A stretch of 64,000 bases of DNA from Shewanella inventionis. Lineage in GTDB: Bacteria; Pseudomonadota; Gammaproteobacteria; Enterobacterales; Shewanellaceae. The stretch spans positions 62,921 to 126,920 of the forward strand of contig NZ_BMII01000012.1 of NCBI RefSeq assembly GCF_014641855.1, written 5' to 3'. The notes beneath the pieces are model-generated. The model saw nothing but the letters and a program-made list of their open reading frames with translations, ran no database searches and was not told where the DNA came from. This document shows, in pieces, positions 16,769 through 26,464 of this stretch (within the stretch, counting starts at the first letter, position 1; each line of letters starts with the position of its first letter). The translations under genes and the position numbers were made by a program.

Positions 16769-18493
16769 CTAAAACGGGAAAAAATACGGTACAGACAACA
16801 GTACAATCACAGAATAAAGAATCGATAAGGGTAATCCTAAACGAACAAAATCACTTAACTTATAATTACCTGCGTTGTATACCATCAGGTTAGTTTGATA
16901 ACCGTAAGGAGAAATAAAACTCGCACTGGCGCCAAACACCACAGCCATAATAAACGGGCGAGGATCAACGCCAAAACTCATTGCTATTGCATAAGCCACA
17001 GGGAATGCTAACGCAGCTGCAGCATTGTTGGTTATCAGCTCTGTGACAACTAGCGTGATAAAATACACACCCACAAATGCAGCAAACACACCATAGCCGT
17101 TAAACACACTCAATAATCCCTGGGCCATTTGGTCAGCCAAACCAGTAGTCACCATTAGGTTTGCTAACCCTAACGCACTGCCAACAATAACCACCAATTC
17201 AATTGGGAACCGGCGCTTAAGTTCTGTTAAGGTCACAGCCCCAATAGCCACGTAACTGAGTAGTAATAGCACCAACCCTTTTGCTAATGGCAATAACTCA
17301 AAAACACTTGCCAGAATAGTTAACGCGAATCCCGCTAATACCCAATTGCCACGCTTTTCATCTAAACGAACACTCAAATCTAAACCGCTAATGGCGGCAA
17401 AGTCTGTGGTCAAATTAGGGCATTTTGAAAAACGATCGCCTGGCGTTAAGAGCAGTACGTCACCAGGTTGTAATACGATGTCACCTAGCCCACCTTTTAG
17501 CGGTAGATGACCACGACGAATCGCCATAACCGCTGCGTCAAACACTTCACGAAATCGAGAATCCTTTAAAGTCGTCCCAACCAAGCTCGATGATGGTGCT
17601 AATACGGCTTCGACTAAGTTTTGTCCTTTAGCGTGCTGCTTGCCAAACCACTCTAAGCCATCAAATTGATGCAATAATTCAACCGACTCAACTGCACCGC
17701 TAAATCGCAATACATCATCAGCTTGCAAAACCAGCTGTGGTGGCACAGGGCAAATACGAATACCGCTACGCTCTAACTCAACTAAATAAAGTTTTTTTAG
17801 TGCCCGCAAGCGGTTATCAATTACGCTTTTACCGACTAAACTTGATGTTTTAGCCACATGCGCTTCTAGTAAATAAGGCAGTGATTCATCTTCCGATTCT
17901 TCACGTCTATCCGGCACAAAATTAGCTAAAATGGTTAATAAAACCAATCCACCCACAACCACCAACGCACCGACTTGCGAAAACTCGAAAAAACCCAATG
18001 GTTCTAAACCTGCGTTTTCAACAAATGAGTTAACAATTAAGTTAGTTGAAGTACCAATTAAGGTTAATGTGCCCCCGAGAATAGCAGCGTAATTGAGCGG
18101 TAATAATAACTTAGCAGGGGCATGAGCCTGATTACGGCGCACAACACCAATTAACGAGGCCACTACAGCGGTATTGTTAGTAAAAGAGGACAATAATGCT
18201 GTCGACACCCCCAGTTTAGCTAAGGTTGAAAATAGCGAACCTTTACCAATCACTTGACTTAATTTGCCCAATAAAGAGGTTTTTTCCAGTGCTGTGGCCG
18301 CTAGCACCAACAGTACTAAGACAATTAAACCATTATTGGTAAAACTGCCCAGAGTGGTACTTAAATCGACCAATCCGAGCATGTAACATAACAATGAAGC
18401 GAAAAAAAACATGGCGGCCGGTGTAGCAAGCCCCGCAAGGAGTCCACCGACCAATGCTAACAAGATAATCGCTAACAACCATATTTCGCTCAT
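16769..18493 (-). CDS. SLC13-family permease with TrkA-C (RCK_C) domains, probable sulfate importer
   Basis: A 574-aa inner-membrane transporter. The N-terminal half carries about five hydrophobic helices with the SLC13-type SSFTNNTAVVA and LIGTSTNLIVNSF hairpin motifs. Residues ~205-370 are soluble and contain two RCK_C-like modules (LVGKSVIDNRLRALKKL..., LVGTTLKDSRFREVFDA...). The C-terminal half repeats the SLC13 motif (ELITNNAAAALAFPVAYAIA, SPYGYQTNLMVYNAG). Its place between cysN and cysC, 3 bp after cysN, strongly suggests sulfate uptake for assimilation (inference). No CysPTWA ABC transporter is seen in the window. Confidence 0.88.
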   Translation of the reverse strand: MSEIWLLAIILLALVGGLLAGLATPAAMFFFASLLCYMLGLVDLSTTLGSFTNNGLIVLVLLVLAATALEKTSLLGKLSQVIGKGSLFSTLAKLGVSTALLSSFTNNTAVVASLIGVVRRNQAHAPAKLLLPLNYAAILGGTLTLIGTSTNLIVNSFVENAGLEPLGFFEFSQVGALVVVGGLVLLTILANFVPDRREESEDESLPYLLEAHVAKTSSLVGKSVIDNRLRALKKLYLVELERSGIRICPVPPQLVLQADDVLRFSGAVESVELLHQFDGLEWFGKQHAKGQNLVEAVLAPSSSLVGTTLKDSRFREVFDAAVMAIRRGHLPLKGGLGDIVLQPGDVLLLTPGDRFSKCPNLTTDFAAISGLDLSVRLDEKRGNWVLAGFALTILASVFELLPLAKGLVLLLLSYVAIGAVTLTELKRRFPIELVVIVGSALGLANLMVTTGLADQMAQGLLSVFNGYGVFAAFVGVYFITLVVTELITNNAAAALAFPVAYAIAMSFGVDPRPFIMAVVFGASASFISPYGYQTNLMVYNAGNYKLSDFVRLGLPLSILYSVIVLLSVPYFFPF

Positions 18494-18496
18494 TGA

Positions 18497-19942
18497 TTAT
18501 TTTCCAAGCAGACTAATATCACGAGCATTCCAGTGTGGAAAATGCTTACGCACTAGGGCATTAAATTCAATTTCAAATGCACTAAATTCAGTGTTGGTTT
18601 GCTTTTCACCTTGATGACCACTGACCACCATAACAGCGGCCACTGTCGCATTCGATAAACGATCGATTAGGATCATTCCACCGGTGTCACGCACCAGGCT
18701 ATAGGCATCTAAAACGACAGATTCAGTTAAATCTAACTTAACCCGTGCAATGGTATTTAAGCTCAACGTCGTCGCAGCGCTGCGCTCAAGTGTATTAACG
18801 TCGGTAACGTATTCGATTTCACTCACAACGGCCTGGGTCTTCTTACCCGCGACTTTTACATCGTATAACTGACCAATTTGTAATGGCTTTTCATCCATCC
18901 ACACTAAGTCTGCCACGATATGATTAGCTATTTCTGGCGCGCTGTCAGGTTTCGCCAATAAATCACCACGAGAAATATCAATTTCATCTTCAAGTGTGAT
19001 AGTCACAGCTTGACCAGCTACAGCCTCTTGTAGATCACCATCAAATGTCACAATGCGTTCAATTTTACTGCGCTTACCTGAAGGTAGTGCAACAACCTCA
19101 TCTCCAACCTTAAGCACACCCGACGCTAACGTACCTGCAAAGCCACGAAAATCCAAATTAGGACGAGACACATATTGCACAGGGAAACGAGCGGGTAACT
19201 CACTGAGTTCACGTTGAGTATCAATGGTTTCAAGCAGTTCGAGTAAGGTACCACCTTGATACCATTCACACTGAGTACTGCGGTTAACCACGTTGTCGCC
19301 ATTTAATGCCGATAACGGCACATAATGAATGTCTAAATCACCAAAGTCTTTTACAAAATGAGCGAAGTCAGCTTGAATTTTATCAAACACTGTTTGATCA
19401 AAACCGACTAAATCCATCTTGTTAACTGCGACTACAAAGTGGCGTAAACCAAGAAGAGAAGCAATAAATGCATGACGCTTAGTTTGCGTTTGAACGCCGT
19501 AACGTGCATCAACCAAAATCACGGCCAAATCACAAGTCGACGCCCCAGTAGCCATGTTACGGGTATATTGCTCATGGCCCGGCGTATCTGAAATGATAAA
19601 CTTACGTTTTTCACTAGAAAAGTAACGATAAGCCACATCAATGGTAATGCCTTGCTCACGTTCAGCTTGCAAGCCATCAACTAATAACGCTAGGTCAATC
19701 GCTTCACCTGTTGTGCCCATTTTTGCGCTGTCGTTTTTTAAGTTTGCTAATTGGTCTTCATAAATCTGAGCGCTATCGTGCAATAAACGACCAATCAAGG
19801 TACTCTTGCCGTCATCAACACTGCCACACGTTAAAAAGCGTAATAAACCTTTATTTTGCTGTAACGCTAGGTATTCTTTTACACCGTGCAGCTGTATCTC
19901 TGCTGCCATACGGTCTGTATTTGCTGTTGCTTTATCCATCAT
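18497..19942 (-). CDS. cysN: Sulfate adenylyltransferase subunit 1 (GTPase)
   Basis: GTP-driven regulatory subunit of ATP sulfurylase. About 481 aa, with an EF-Tu-like G domain: P-loop [20 protein letters not shown] (G3) and NKMDL (G4), followed by two beta-barrel domains. The first ATG of an ATGATG pair was chosen as start; a GTG three codons further upstream is also open. It is not fused to CysC, which is encoded separately two genes downstream. It works with CysD directly upstream. Confidence 0.95.
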   Translation of the reverse strand: MMDKATANTDRMAAEIQLHGVKEYLALQQNKGLLRFLTCGSVDDGKSTLIGRLLHDSAQIYEDQLANLKNDSAKMGTTGEAIDLALLVDGLQAEREQGITIDVAYRYFSSEKRKFIISDTPGHEQYTRNMATGASTCDLAVILVDARYGVQTQTKRHAFIASLLGLRHFVVAVNKMDLVGFDQTVFDKIQADFAHFVKDFGDLDIHYVPLSALNGDNVVNRSTQCEWYQGGTLLELLETIDTQRELSELPARFPVQYVSRPNLDFRGFAGTLASGVLKVGDEVVALPSGKRSKIERIVTFDGDLQEAVAGQAVTITLEDEIDISRGDLLAKPDSAPEIANHIVADLVWMDEKPLQIGQLYDVKVAGKKTQAVVSEIEYVTDVNTLERSAATTLSLNTIARVKLDLTESVVLDAYSLVRDTGGMILIDRLSNATVAAVMVVSGHQGEKQTNTEFSAFEIEFNALVRKHFPHWNARDISLLGK

Positions 19943-19987
19943 CTCTCTCACTCAAATTGTGTCTAGTGGCGTTGTCCGCAGGGGCTA

Positions 19988-20896
19988 TTAGAAATAACCT
20001 TGACGTTTCTTGTGCTCCATAGATGCACTCTGGTCTGAATCAATTAATCGACCTTGGCGTTCACTTGAGCGAGTCAGTAACATCTCTTCAATAATTTTTT
20101 CTAACGTATCGGCTTCAGATGGCATTGCCGCCGTTAACGGATAACAGCCTAATGTTCTAAAACGCACGCGCTCAACAGATTCAAGATCACCTTCTTCAAT
20201 AGGCATGCGGTCATCATCTTTGAGAATAAGTTGGCCGCCTTTATTAACTACAGGGCGAGGTGCAGCAAAATATAACGGTACAATTTCAATATTTTCTTGA
20301 TAGATATATTGCCAAATATCAAGCTCAGTCCAGTTAGACAATGGGAACACGCGAATGCTCTCGCCTTTATTTACTGCACCGTTATAGGTACGCCATAATT
20401 CTGGACGTTGATTTTTAGGGTCCCAGCGATGGTGTTTATCACGGAACGAATACACCCGCTCTTTTGCACGAGACTTTTCTTCATCACGACGTGCGCCACC
20501 AAAAGCAGCATCAAAACCATACTTGTTTAAAGCTTGCTTTAACGACTGGGTTTTCATGATGTCAGTGTGTTTAGCGCTACCATGAGTAAATGGGCCAACA
20601 CCTTGCTCAACCCCTTCTTGGTTGGTATGAGTTAATAACTCAAATCCAAACGCTTTTGCTTGAGCATCACGAAAAGCGATCATTTCTTTAAATTTCCAAC
20701 CGGTATCAACATGCAATAGCGGGAATGGAATTTTGCCTGGATAAAAGGCTTTACGCGCAAGATGCAGCATTACCGATGAGTCTTTACCTATCGAATACAT
20801 CATGACAGGGTTATCAAACTCTGCGGCAACTTCGCGAATGATCTGGATACTTTCAGCTTCCAGTTGTTGTAAATGGCTTAATGAACGGCCTGCCAT
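19988..20896 (-). CDS. cysD: Sulfate adenylyltransferase subunit 2
   Basis: Catalytic subunit that adenylates sulfate to APS. The 302-aa protein carries the PP-loop signature [17 protein letters not shown], the [14 protein letters not shown] block, [15 protein letters not shown] and the C-terminal [22 protein letters not shown] signature. The ribosome site GGAGA precedes the ATG. It lies 45 bp upstream of cysN. Confidence 0.96.
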   Translation of the reverse strand: MAGRSLSHLQQLEAESIQIIREVAAEFDNPVMMYSIGKDSSVMLHLARKAFYPGKIPFPLLHVDTGWKFKEMIAFRDAQAKAFGFELLTHTNQEGVEQGVGPFTHGSAKHTDIMKTQSLKQALNKYGFDAAFGGARRDEEKSRAKERVYSFRDKHHRWDPKNQRPELWRTYNGAVNKGESIRVFPLSNWTELDIWQYIYQENIEIVPLYFAAPRPVVNKGGQLILKDDDRMPIEEGDLESVERVRFRTLGCYPLTAAMPSEADTLEKIIEEMLLTRSSERQGRLIDSDQSASMEHKKRQGYF

Positions 20897-20950
20897 GATG
20901 AGTCTCCATTACCTTATAAGCTGTCTAAACAGCGGGTTAAAATTGTATCG

Positions 20951-21769
20951 CTACAGCGCTTTAGCTGCAGCCTCTAAATCGGATGTGTGTTTATCTGTAT
21001 TCGGCTCAAACCAGTGTAAGCTGTCGGCAAGCTCAACCACTTCACCAATAATCATTAATGCTGGCATCTGTAATGCTGGGTCTGCTGCTAGTTGGGCTAA
21101 CTCACCCAATGTTCCGAAAAAACGTTGCTGCGCTGATGTCGTAGCTTTAGAAACTATTGCCACAGGAGTATCAGCGCTTCTTCCTGCACCGATTAAGCCT
21201 TCGCTAATAATGTTGGCATTTAAAATACCCATATAAACCACTAGCGTGTTATTAGGATTGGCATAACCTTGCCAATCCATAGGGCGACTGGCTAACTGGC
21301 AATGTCCCGTAATAAAAGTGACACCTTGGGCATAATCGCGATGAGTTAACGGAATGCCAGCATAAGCAGACGTGCCACTTGCTGCAGTAATACCTGGCAC
21401 TACTTCAAAAGCAATGCCCGAGGCCACTAGTGTTTGTAACTCTTCACCACCACGACCAAAAATAAATGGGTCGCCGCCTTTTAAACGCACCACATTTTTA
21501 CGGGTATACGCTTTGGTCACTAGCAGTTGATTAATATCATCTTGGGCGGCACTGTGTTTACCGGCACGTTTACCTACGGCAATTTTTTCAGCACTATGGG
21601 GAATTAAATCTAAAATATCTTGGCTCACGAGTGCGTCATACAGCACGGCATCTGCACTTTTAAGAATGCGATAGGCTTTTAGGGTTAATAGCTCAACGTC
21701 ACCTGGACCTGCGCCAACTAACCATACTTTGCCTTTGGCTTTCTGGCCTGGCATCGATACTAATTCCAT
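20951..21769 (-). CDS. cobA: Uroporphyrinogen-III C-methyltransferase
   Basis: SAM-dependent methyltransferase that converts uroporphyrinogen III to precorrin-2, the precursor of the siroheme in CysI. The 272-aa protein has the family motifs VWLVGAGPGDVELLTLKA, VRLKGGDPFIFGRGGEE, VVPGITAA and GIPLTHRDYAQGVTFITGH. It lacks the CysG dehydrogenase/chelatase half, so a separate enzyme must finish siroheme. The start was set at the ATG preceded by GAGGTCG; the longest frame adds 11 residues without a better site. First gene of the cysDNC operon. Confidence 0.93.
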   Translation of the reverse strand: MELVSMPGQKAKGKVWLVGAGPGDVELLTLKAYRILKSADAVLYDALVSQDILDLIPHSAEKIAVGKRAGKHSAAQDDINQLLVTKAYTRKNVVRLKGGDPFIFGRGGEELQTLVASGIAFEVVPGITAASGTSAYAGIPLTHRDYAQGVTFITGHCQLASRPMDWQGYANPNNTLVVYMGILNANIISEGLIGAGRSADTPVAIVSKATTSAQQRFFGTLGELAQLAADPALQMPALMIIGEVVELADSLHWFEPNTDKHTSDLEAAAKAL

Positions 21770-21817
21770 CACAACGACCTCAAGATAATTTACTAGGCTC
21801 AAATATAACGGTTTACA

Positions 21818-21834
21818 TATTCCATATACAATAG
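21818..21834 (-). promoter_or_regulatory. Possible LysR-type (CysB) site upstream of cobA
   Basis: On the minus strand this reads CTATTG-TATAT-GGAATA. It shares 10 of 11 bases of its TAWATGGAATA half with the perfect inverted repeat upstream of cysJ. It lies about 50 bp upstream of the cobA start. Assignment to CysB is inferred from gene context. Confidence 0.35.
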
Positions 21835-22014
21835 TAAAAAGTTAGTTTTTATAACAAAAAAGAATATACAAGTCTTTTGATCTAAACCTGATATTCAGTC
21901 GTCATCGTTATACTGTAAACCGACAATATTGAAGTTTGTTCGACAAAAGCAACACAATTGATAACAATGTGTCTTTAAGTATGTGTAACGACAATTTTGC
22001 TAATGGATAACGTA

Positions 22015-22905
22015 ATGATAAAAAGCACTCAATACCTTGGAATATCACTGTTGCTTTTAGGCAGTATTACCAGCGCATTTGCTGAAGATTCACTAGTAGA
22101 AGAACGTGTAAAAGAAGAACTTGCTACCTCAGAAAAACCCTTTGTGCTCACACCGCACAAAGCCAATTATTTGCTGCCTGTTACCTACCAAACCAGAACA
22201 AACCCATCACCATTTGAAGCTAGATACCCAGACGATGATATTGATATCGACAATTTAGAAGCTAAATTCCAAATCAGTTTTAAATTTCCGGTGTGGTACA
22301 ACGTTTTTGGCGATAATGGCCATTTATATGTTGCTTATACCAACCAATCATACTGGCAAGTGTATAACCAAGACGCGTCATCACCGTTTCGTGAAACCAA
22401 CCACGAACCTGAAGTGTTTATGCTGTTTAACAACGACTGGAAAATTGGCGGTTTTACTAACTCATTTTTAGGCTTTGGTCTTGTGCATCAATCTAATGGG
22501 CAAACCACTGAGTTATCGCGCAGTTGGAATCGCATTTATGGTAGTGCTGTATTTGATAAAGGCCCATTCGCATTAGGATTAAAAGCGTGGTGGCGAATTC
22601 CTGAAGATGAAAAAGAAACCCCAACCGCAGCTGATGGCGACGATAACCCTGACATTAACGACTACATGGGCAACTTTGAGTTAACGGGTGTGTATGGCCT
22701 AGACGAGCATCGTTTTACGCTATTAGTGCGCAATAACTTCCAATCGCCAAATCGCGGCGCGCTTGAGTTTACCTGGAGTTATCCAGTGATGGGTAACTTG
22801 CGGATCTACACCCAATATTTTAATGGTTACGGTGAAAGCCTTATCGACTATAACCACCATAATCAACGTATTGGTATTGGTATTGCGTTAAACGATATTT
22901 TGTAA
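22015..22905 (+). CDS. pldA: Outer-membrane phospholipase A (OMPLA)
   Basis: Hydrolyses phospholipids that reach the outer leaflet of the outer membrane. The 296-aa product has a signal peptide ending SAFA, then an amphipathic beta-barrel. The catalytic triad is in place: His158 and Ser160 in HQSNGQ, and Asn172 in SRSWNR. The His-to-Asn spacing of 14 is the same as in E. coli (142/144/156). The start was chosen at the ATG giving a clean signal peptide and preceded by GGATAACGTA; an ATG four codons upstream and a TTG are alternatives. It is divergent from cobA and ends at a terminator. Confidence 0.93.
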   Translation: MIKSTQYLGISLLLLGSITSAFAEDSLVEERVKEELATSEKPFVLTPHKANYLLPVTYQTRTNPSPFEARYPDDDIDIDNLEAKFQISFKFPVWYNVFGDNGHLYVAYTNQSYWQVYNQDASSPFRETNHEPEVFMLFNNDWKIGGFTNSFLGFGLVHQSNGQTTELSRSWNRIYGSAVFDKGPFALGLKAWWRIPEDEKETPTAADGDDNPDINDYMGNFELTGVYGLDEHRFTLLVRNNFQSPNRGALEFTWSYPVMGNLRIYTQYFNGYGESLIDYNHHNQRIGIGIALNDIL

Positions 22906-22933
22906 TTCGTGTGCGTTAATCCAGGATAAAACA

Positions 22934-22964
22934 AAAAAGGTGGCCTAATTAGGTCACCTTTTTA
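22934..22964. terminator. Bidirectional terminator between pldA and the 574-aa exported protein gene
   Basis: A stem AAAAAGGTGGCCT / AGGTCACCTTTTT with one mismatch and an AATT loop, flanked by A- and T-runs. Confidence 0.8.
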
Positions 22965-22988
22965 ATTGCTATTAAGACCAGATGAGTA

Positions 22989-24713
22989 CTACTCAGCGCT
23001 GGCTTTGCTGTTCACTTTAGAGCCAATCACAATACCTTTATCGCTAAAGTCGAAAGACATTTTTAACCGCATATTGTAGTCTTTTAGTGCCTCGAGCTCT
23101 TCAGGCATAGGCTCGCCGCTCATTTCAATCACATCCACTAATGGCATAAACATTTTTTGATAATCCACTGCAAAATCAAAAAAACCATTGGCTGATAATG
23201 TTTGTTTAAATAAGCCATCAGCAAGTTCAGTTCCTTTATCACCAGTATAAACCACTAAATGATTGCCTTTAACGGCCATTTTGGCACTCACGCCAAATTC
23301 AGGTGGTAGCATTAGTAAAGGTGTAATATCAACAGGATCACCATTATCTTTTAACTCGATGCTGGCTAAAGGCGGGAAGAATGGCTTCACCATATCAATT
23401 AACATGCTTGGGTTTTCAGCCGAAATACTAATTAACGCATCTAGCTTCTCAAAACTTGGCTCACCATTAACCTCGGTTAATTTATAATCTGCCAACGTCA
23501 CGCTCATGCCTTTGACGCCATTGGCCATGCCAGTCATCATCCCTAACATTGCAGGGTTTAATTCATCAAGTTCGCCTTGCATTTGGGCTAACGCTTCACA
23601 TTGATAACTTGGGGTTTGCAGATCTTTCCACACTTCGGTTAGCGCTGGAGCAAGTTGGCTTACATCCATTCCAAGAGCCATCGATAAAATATTATCGTGG
23701 TCGCTGTTGTCAAACGCAGGAATAAAGCCACGCATTTTAGCCAGTGCAGACAAAATAACCTGGTTATTGCTTTCAACTACGACAACGGCATCGATGTCGC
23801 TTTCTTCACGGCTAATTGAATAGCTATTTAAGCCCATCACGGTGCGTGGCCAGTTGGCGGCTATTGCTGCAAACTCGGTTTGGCATGCAGGCACTTTTAA
23901 TTCAGCAAAGGGATCTTCACCTTGAGTTTCGACCATTTTGCTAATTTGTTTCGCAAGCATATTGCCATCAGCAGTGGTTAAGCCTTTGATCAATTCAACA
24001 TGGTTAACAAAACTAATGCTGTCTTGCATAAAGCCATGACTTTTAGCAATGTCTTGCAGCATTGTCGTGCCACTTAATGGCTGCTCTACGGTTTTTTCAC
24101 CAAGGGCCATTTCAAGCAGCTCTATTTGATTAAACGAGGTATTTAACGTTACGGTTAACCAGCCTTGTTTTTCAGCAAACACTAGGTTGATTTGCTCTTG
24201 TTCATTGGCATCGGTTAATGCATAAGCACGATACTCTGTGGTGCCAACTTTTCCTGTTGTATGCATTGAGCCACTGTCTTGCTCGGCACGGTCAAGCTCA
24301 GCCCAAAATGCACTTGGGTTGCTTAACTGTATTTTCATGACTGGCAGCGCACCTAACGTGTAAAAATAACTCTTAATGGTGTCTGGTAATCCATAGGTGG
24401 TTAACAATACATCAGGGGTTGGCAATACGTTCATATATTGCTTGTACAAGCTGACAAAGAATCGCTCTTGCGCCGATGAACTGGCATCAAGCTGAAGCAG
24501 TTCATCCATACCATTAACTTGGTAATTACCTGCAATACTGTACAAATAATCTTTTAATGGAAAAGGCGCCAATTGGCCTGAGAATACAACGGTGTCTGCA
24601 GGGATAAAATCGAGCATAGGATCATTTTTAACAACCGATGCATCTTGTTGTAACAGGAAATACCCACCTGCACCGACGGCTAATGCCGCTGCCGCTATTG
24701 CCATTTTGTTCAT
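22989..24713 (-). CDS. Large exported or membrane-anchored protein of unknown function
   Basis: A 574-aa protein with one N-terminal hydrophobic segment (MAIAAAALAVGAGGYFLL), acting as a signal or anchor; the remainder is soluble and presumably periplasmic. There are no recognisable catalytic motifs. The composition alternates beta-rich segments with methionine-rich helices (for example MLGMMTGMANGVKGMSV at ~390), and two cysteines (in VPACQTEF and SYQCEAL) could form a disulfide. The ATG has a GGAG ribosome site. I recall similar hypothetical proteins in shewanellae but cannot name a function. Neighbours (pldA, MITE, cysH) do not inform its role. Confidence 0.7.
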   Translation of the reverse strand: MNKMAIAAAALAVGAGGYFLLQQDASVVKNDPMLDFIPADTVVFSGQLAPFPLKDYLYSIAGNYQVNGMDELLQLDASSSAQERFFVSLYKQYMNVLPTPDVLLTTYGLPDTIKSYFYTLGALPVMKIQLSNPSAFWAELDRAEQDSGSMHTTGKVGTTEYRAYALTDANEQEQINLVFAEKQGWLTVTLNTSFNQIELLEMALGEKTVEQPLSGTTMLQDIAKSHGFMQDSISFVNHVELIKGLTTADGNMLAKQISKMVETQGEDPFAELKVPACQTEFAAIAANWPRTVMGLNSYSISREESDIDAVVVVESNNQVILSALAKMRGFIPAFDNSDHDNILSMALGMDVSQLAPALTEVWKDLQTPSYQCEALAQMQGELDELNPAMLGMMTGMANGVKGMSVTLADYKLTEVNGEPSFEKLDALISISAENPSMLIDMVKPFFPPLASIELKDNGDPVDITPLLMLPPEFGVSAKMAVKGNHLVVYTGDKGTELADGLFKQTLSANGFFDFAVDYQKMFMPLVDVIEMSGEPMPEELEALKDYNMRLKMSFDFSDKGIVIGSKVNSKASAE

Positions 24714-25332
24714 CTATAAACTCCAATTTATATTGTTGTTAACTCTTCCATGAGATGAGTTAGCGTTAAAATGATGTTGTACATTCAAAATTTATTATCG
24801 ATTACACCGATAAACTGCGGATTAATCTAACATTAAATGAAACATTACGCATTAGTAGTGGTGATTCAAAAAAGGCAGTAAATGGGCAATTCATTCAAAC
24901 AAGAGGATGAGAGGCAGACAAAAAAGATCAGGAAAGGAAAAAATAATACCCGATAACCCATACAAAACAGGGTTACCGGGTTTACAGTGATGATTGCTTA
25001 TACGCTAACAAGTCAATCAAAGTGCTCGAGGAAGCGAGCGAAGCGTTTGAAGGTACGCGGGTTGCAAAAACAACCTCAAAACGTCAACAAAAACACTCTC
25101 TACGGGAACGTCTAAATCTAGACTAGTATCGGCATACTTGCATGAAAATTTAAATAAAAATTAATCGTATAATGCATTATTTGCGTACAACACCATGATT
25201 TATCAACATTACAAAATAATGACTTGTTGATAGCATGATATAAATTCAATCTTTTGGGTGATATGTCGTGAGCCAACAGCTGACATCACACTCAATCTTA
25301 TCGCTAACATTTACTCGTTTTATTGGCTGTAA
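24714..25332. other. Long non-coding stretch before the second MITE
   Basis: About 620 bp without a convincing coding frame. It holds a hairpin CCCGATAACCC / GGGTTACCGGG (24949-24980, one mismatch). It also holds a second hairpin with 8-bp arms TATCAACA / TGTTGATA (25201-25232) whose loop contains a nested CATTA / TAATG pair. No promoter or RNA family could be assigned. Confidence 0.4.
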
Positions 25333-25594
25333 TACCAATTCCACTAATTATCTGGTCATTCAGCGGGAATTCTGTGCCTTCTAGGCAAGTAATAGGATTG
25401 TAGGCATAGTTGCTCTACGTCAAAATACTATTAAGCAGCATAGAAGGCACAGAAACCCGCCTTGCAGGAGACGCTCAGACAGTCCATTTCTTTGTTGCAT
25501 TGCCTTAGAAGGGAATAACCATTATTTCAACAATGCGCCTCAAACTGAACAGTCTGAGCGACTCTGATTGGTCACATAATTAATGGAAATGGTA
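25333..25594. mobile_element. MITE-like element, 262-bp copy with 47-bp internal deletion
   Basis: Same ends and body as the element at 8463-8771, but lacking 47 internal bases (the segment containing the CTGCAT-CC-ATGCAG hairpin) and with one visible substitution (GTGCCTT for GTACCTT). It is flanked by TA at both ends. It sits 78 bp downstream of the cysH stop, just outside the cysH terminator. Confidence 0.75.
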
Positions 25595-25603
25595 TAAATG
25601 CAA

Positions 25604-25635
25604 GGGCGTGTTTATCTTTATTGATAAACACGCCC
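25604..25635 (-). terminator. Hairpin terminator after cysH
   Basis: A 13-bp perfect stem GGGCGTGTTTATC / GATAAACACGCCC with a 6-nt loop. The T-tract on the minus strand is weak (CTTGCATTT), so it may partly be a processing or mRNA-stabilising hairpin. Confidence 0.6.
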
Positions 25636-25672
25636 CAGTAAGCCTTTACGTCATTGAGAAATAAATTAAAAA

Positions 25673-26464
25673 TTAAATATCAAAGTGCAAACCACACTCA
25701 CGCTTTAAGCCATTAAAGCGGGTTTCTTCTTCTGTCATACCTAATTCTAACGGCTTGCTAGAATGAGTATCACCCACTGACACATAGCCATGATCCCACA
25801 AAGGATGATATGGCAGATTATGCTCAGTTAAATACATGTGTACGTCTTTATTGTTCCATTCAATAATAGGCAGCAACTTAAAGCGTTTGCCGCTGATTGC
25901 CAATATGGGCAATGCCTCACGCGTGCTCGACTGACTGCGACGTAACCCCGCAAACCAGGTGCTGACATTCAATTCAGCTAATGCGCGCTGCATAGGCTCC
26001 ACTTTATTGATGCGGTTATACTTTTCTAGGCCATCAATCCCCTGCTCCCACAGCTTACCAAAACGCGCTTCTTGCCACGCTTGAGTTTGCTCAGCCTGGT
26101 ACACTTTAAGGTTGAGGTTTAAACGCTCAGTTAACTGATCAATAAACTGATATGTTTCAGGAAATAAATAGCCTGTGTCGGTTAAAATGACCGGAATATC
26201 GCTTTGTGCCTGAGTCACCATATGCAACATCACCGCGCCTTGAATACCAAAGCTTGACGACAAAGCATGCTCGCCTGGTAAATAGGCTAATCCCCAGGCT
26301 ACACGCTCTTGAGCCGTTAAACCCGCTAAAAACTGGTTTATGCTTTCCAGCGCAGCCACTTGCTCATCTTTAGGCGCTGATAACAGCGCCTGCAATTGAG
26401 CGGGAGTCACACTATGATCGACGCCTGCACCTGTTGATGCAGTCGTTACCACTTCTTTAGGCAT
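25673..26464 (-). CDS. cysH: Phosphoadenylylsulfate (PAPS) reductase
   Basis: Reduces PAPS to sulfite using thioredoxin. The 263-aa protein has the PP-loop-like [34 protein letters not shown] and the C-terminal catalytic Cys in [10 protein letters not shown]. The extra CC...CxxC 4Fe-4S motif of APS reductases is absent, which fits a PAPS enzyme and the presence of cysC. The start is the ATG overlapping the cysI stop by 8 bp, so translation is coupled; the longest frame adds 7 residues. Confidence 0.95.
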   Translation of the reverse strand: MPKEVVTTASTGAGVDHSVTPAQLQALLSAPKDEQVAALESINQFLAGLTAQERVAWGLAYLPGEHALSSSFGIQGAVMLHMVTQAQSDIPVILTDTGYLFPETYQFIDQLTERLNLNLKVYQAEQTQAWQEARFGKLWEQGIDGLEKYNRINKVEPMQRALAELNVSTWFAGLRRSQSSTREALPILAISGKRFKLLPIIEWNNKDVHMYLTEHNLPYHPLWDHGYVSVGDTHSSKPLELGMTEEETRFNGLKRECGLHFDI

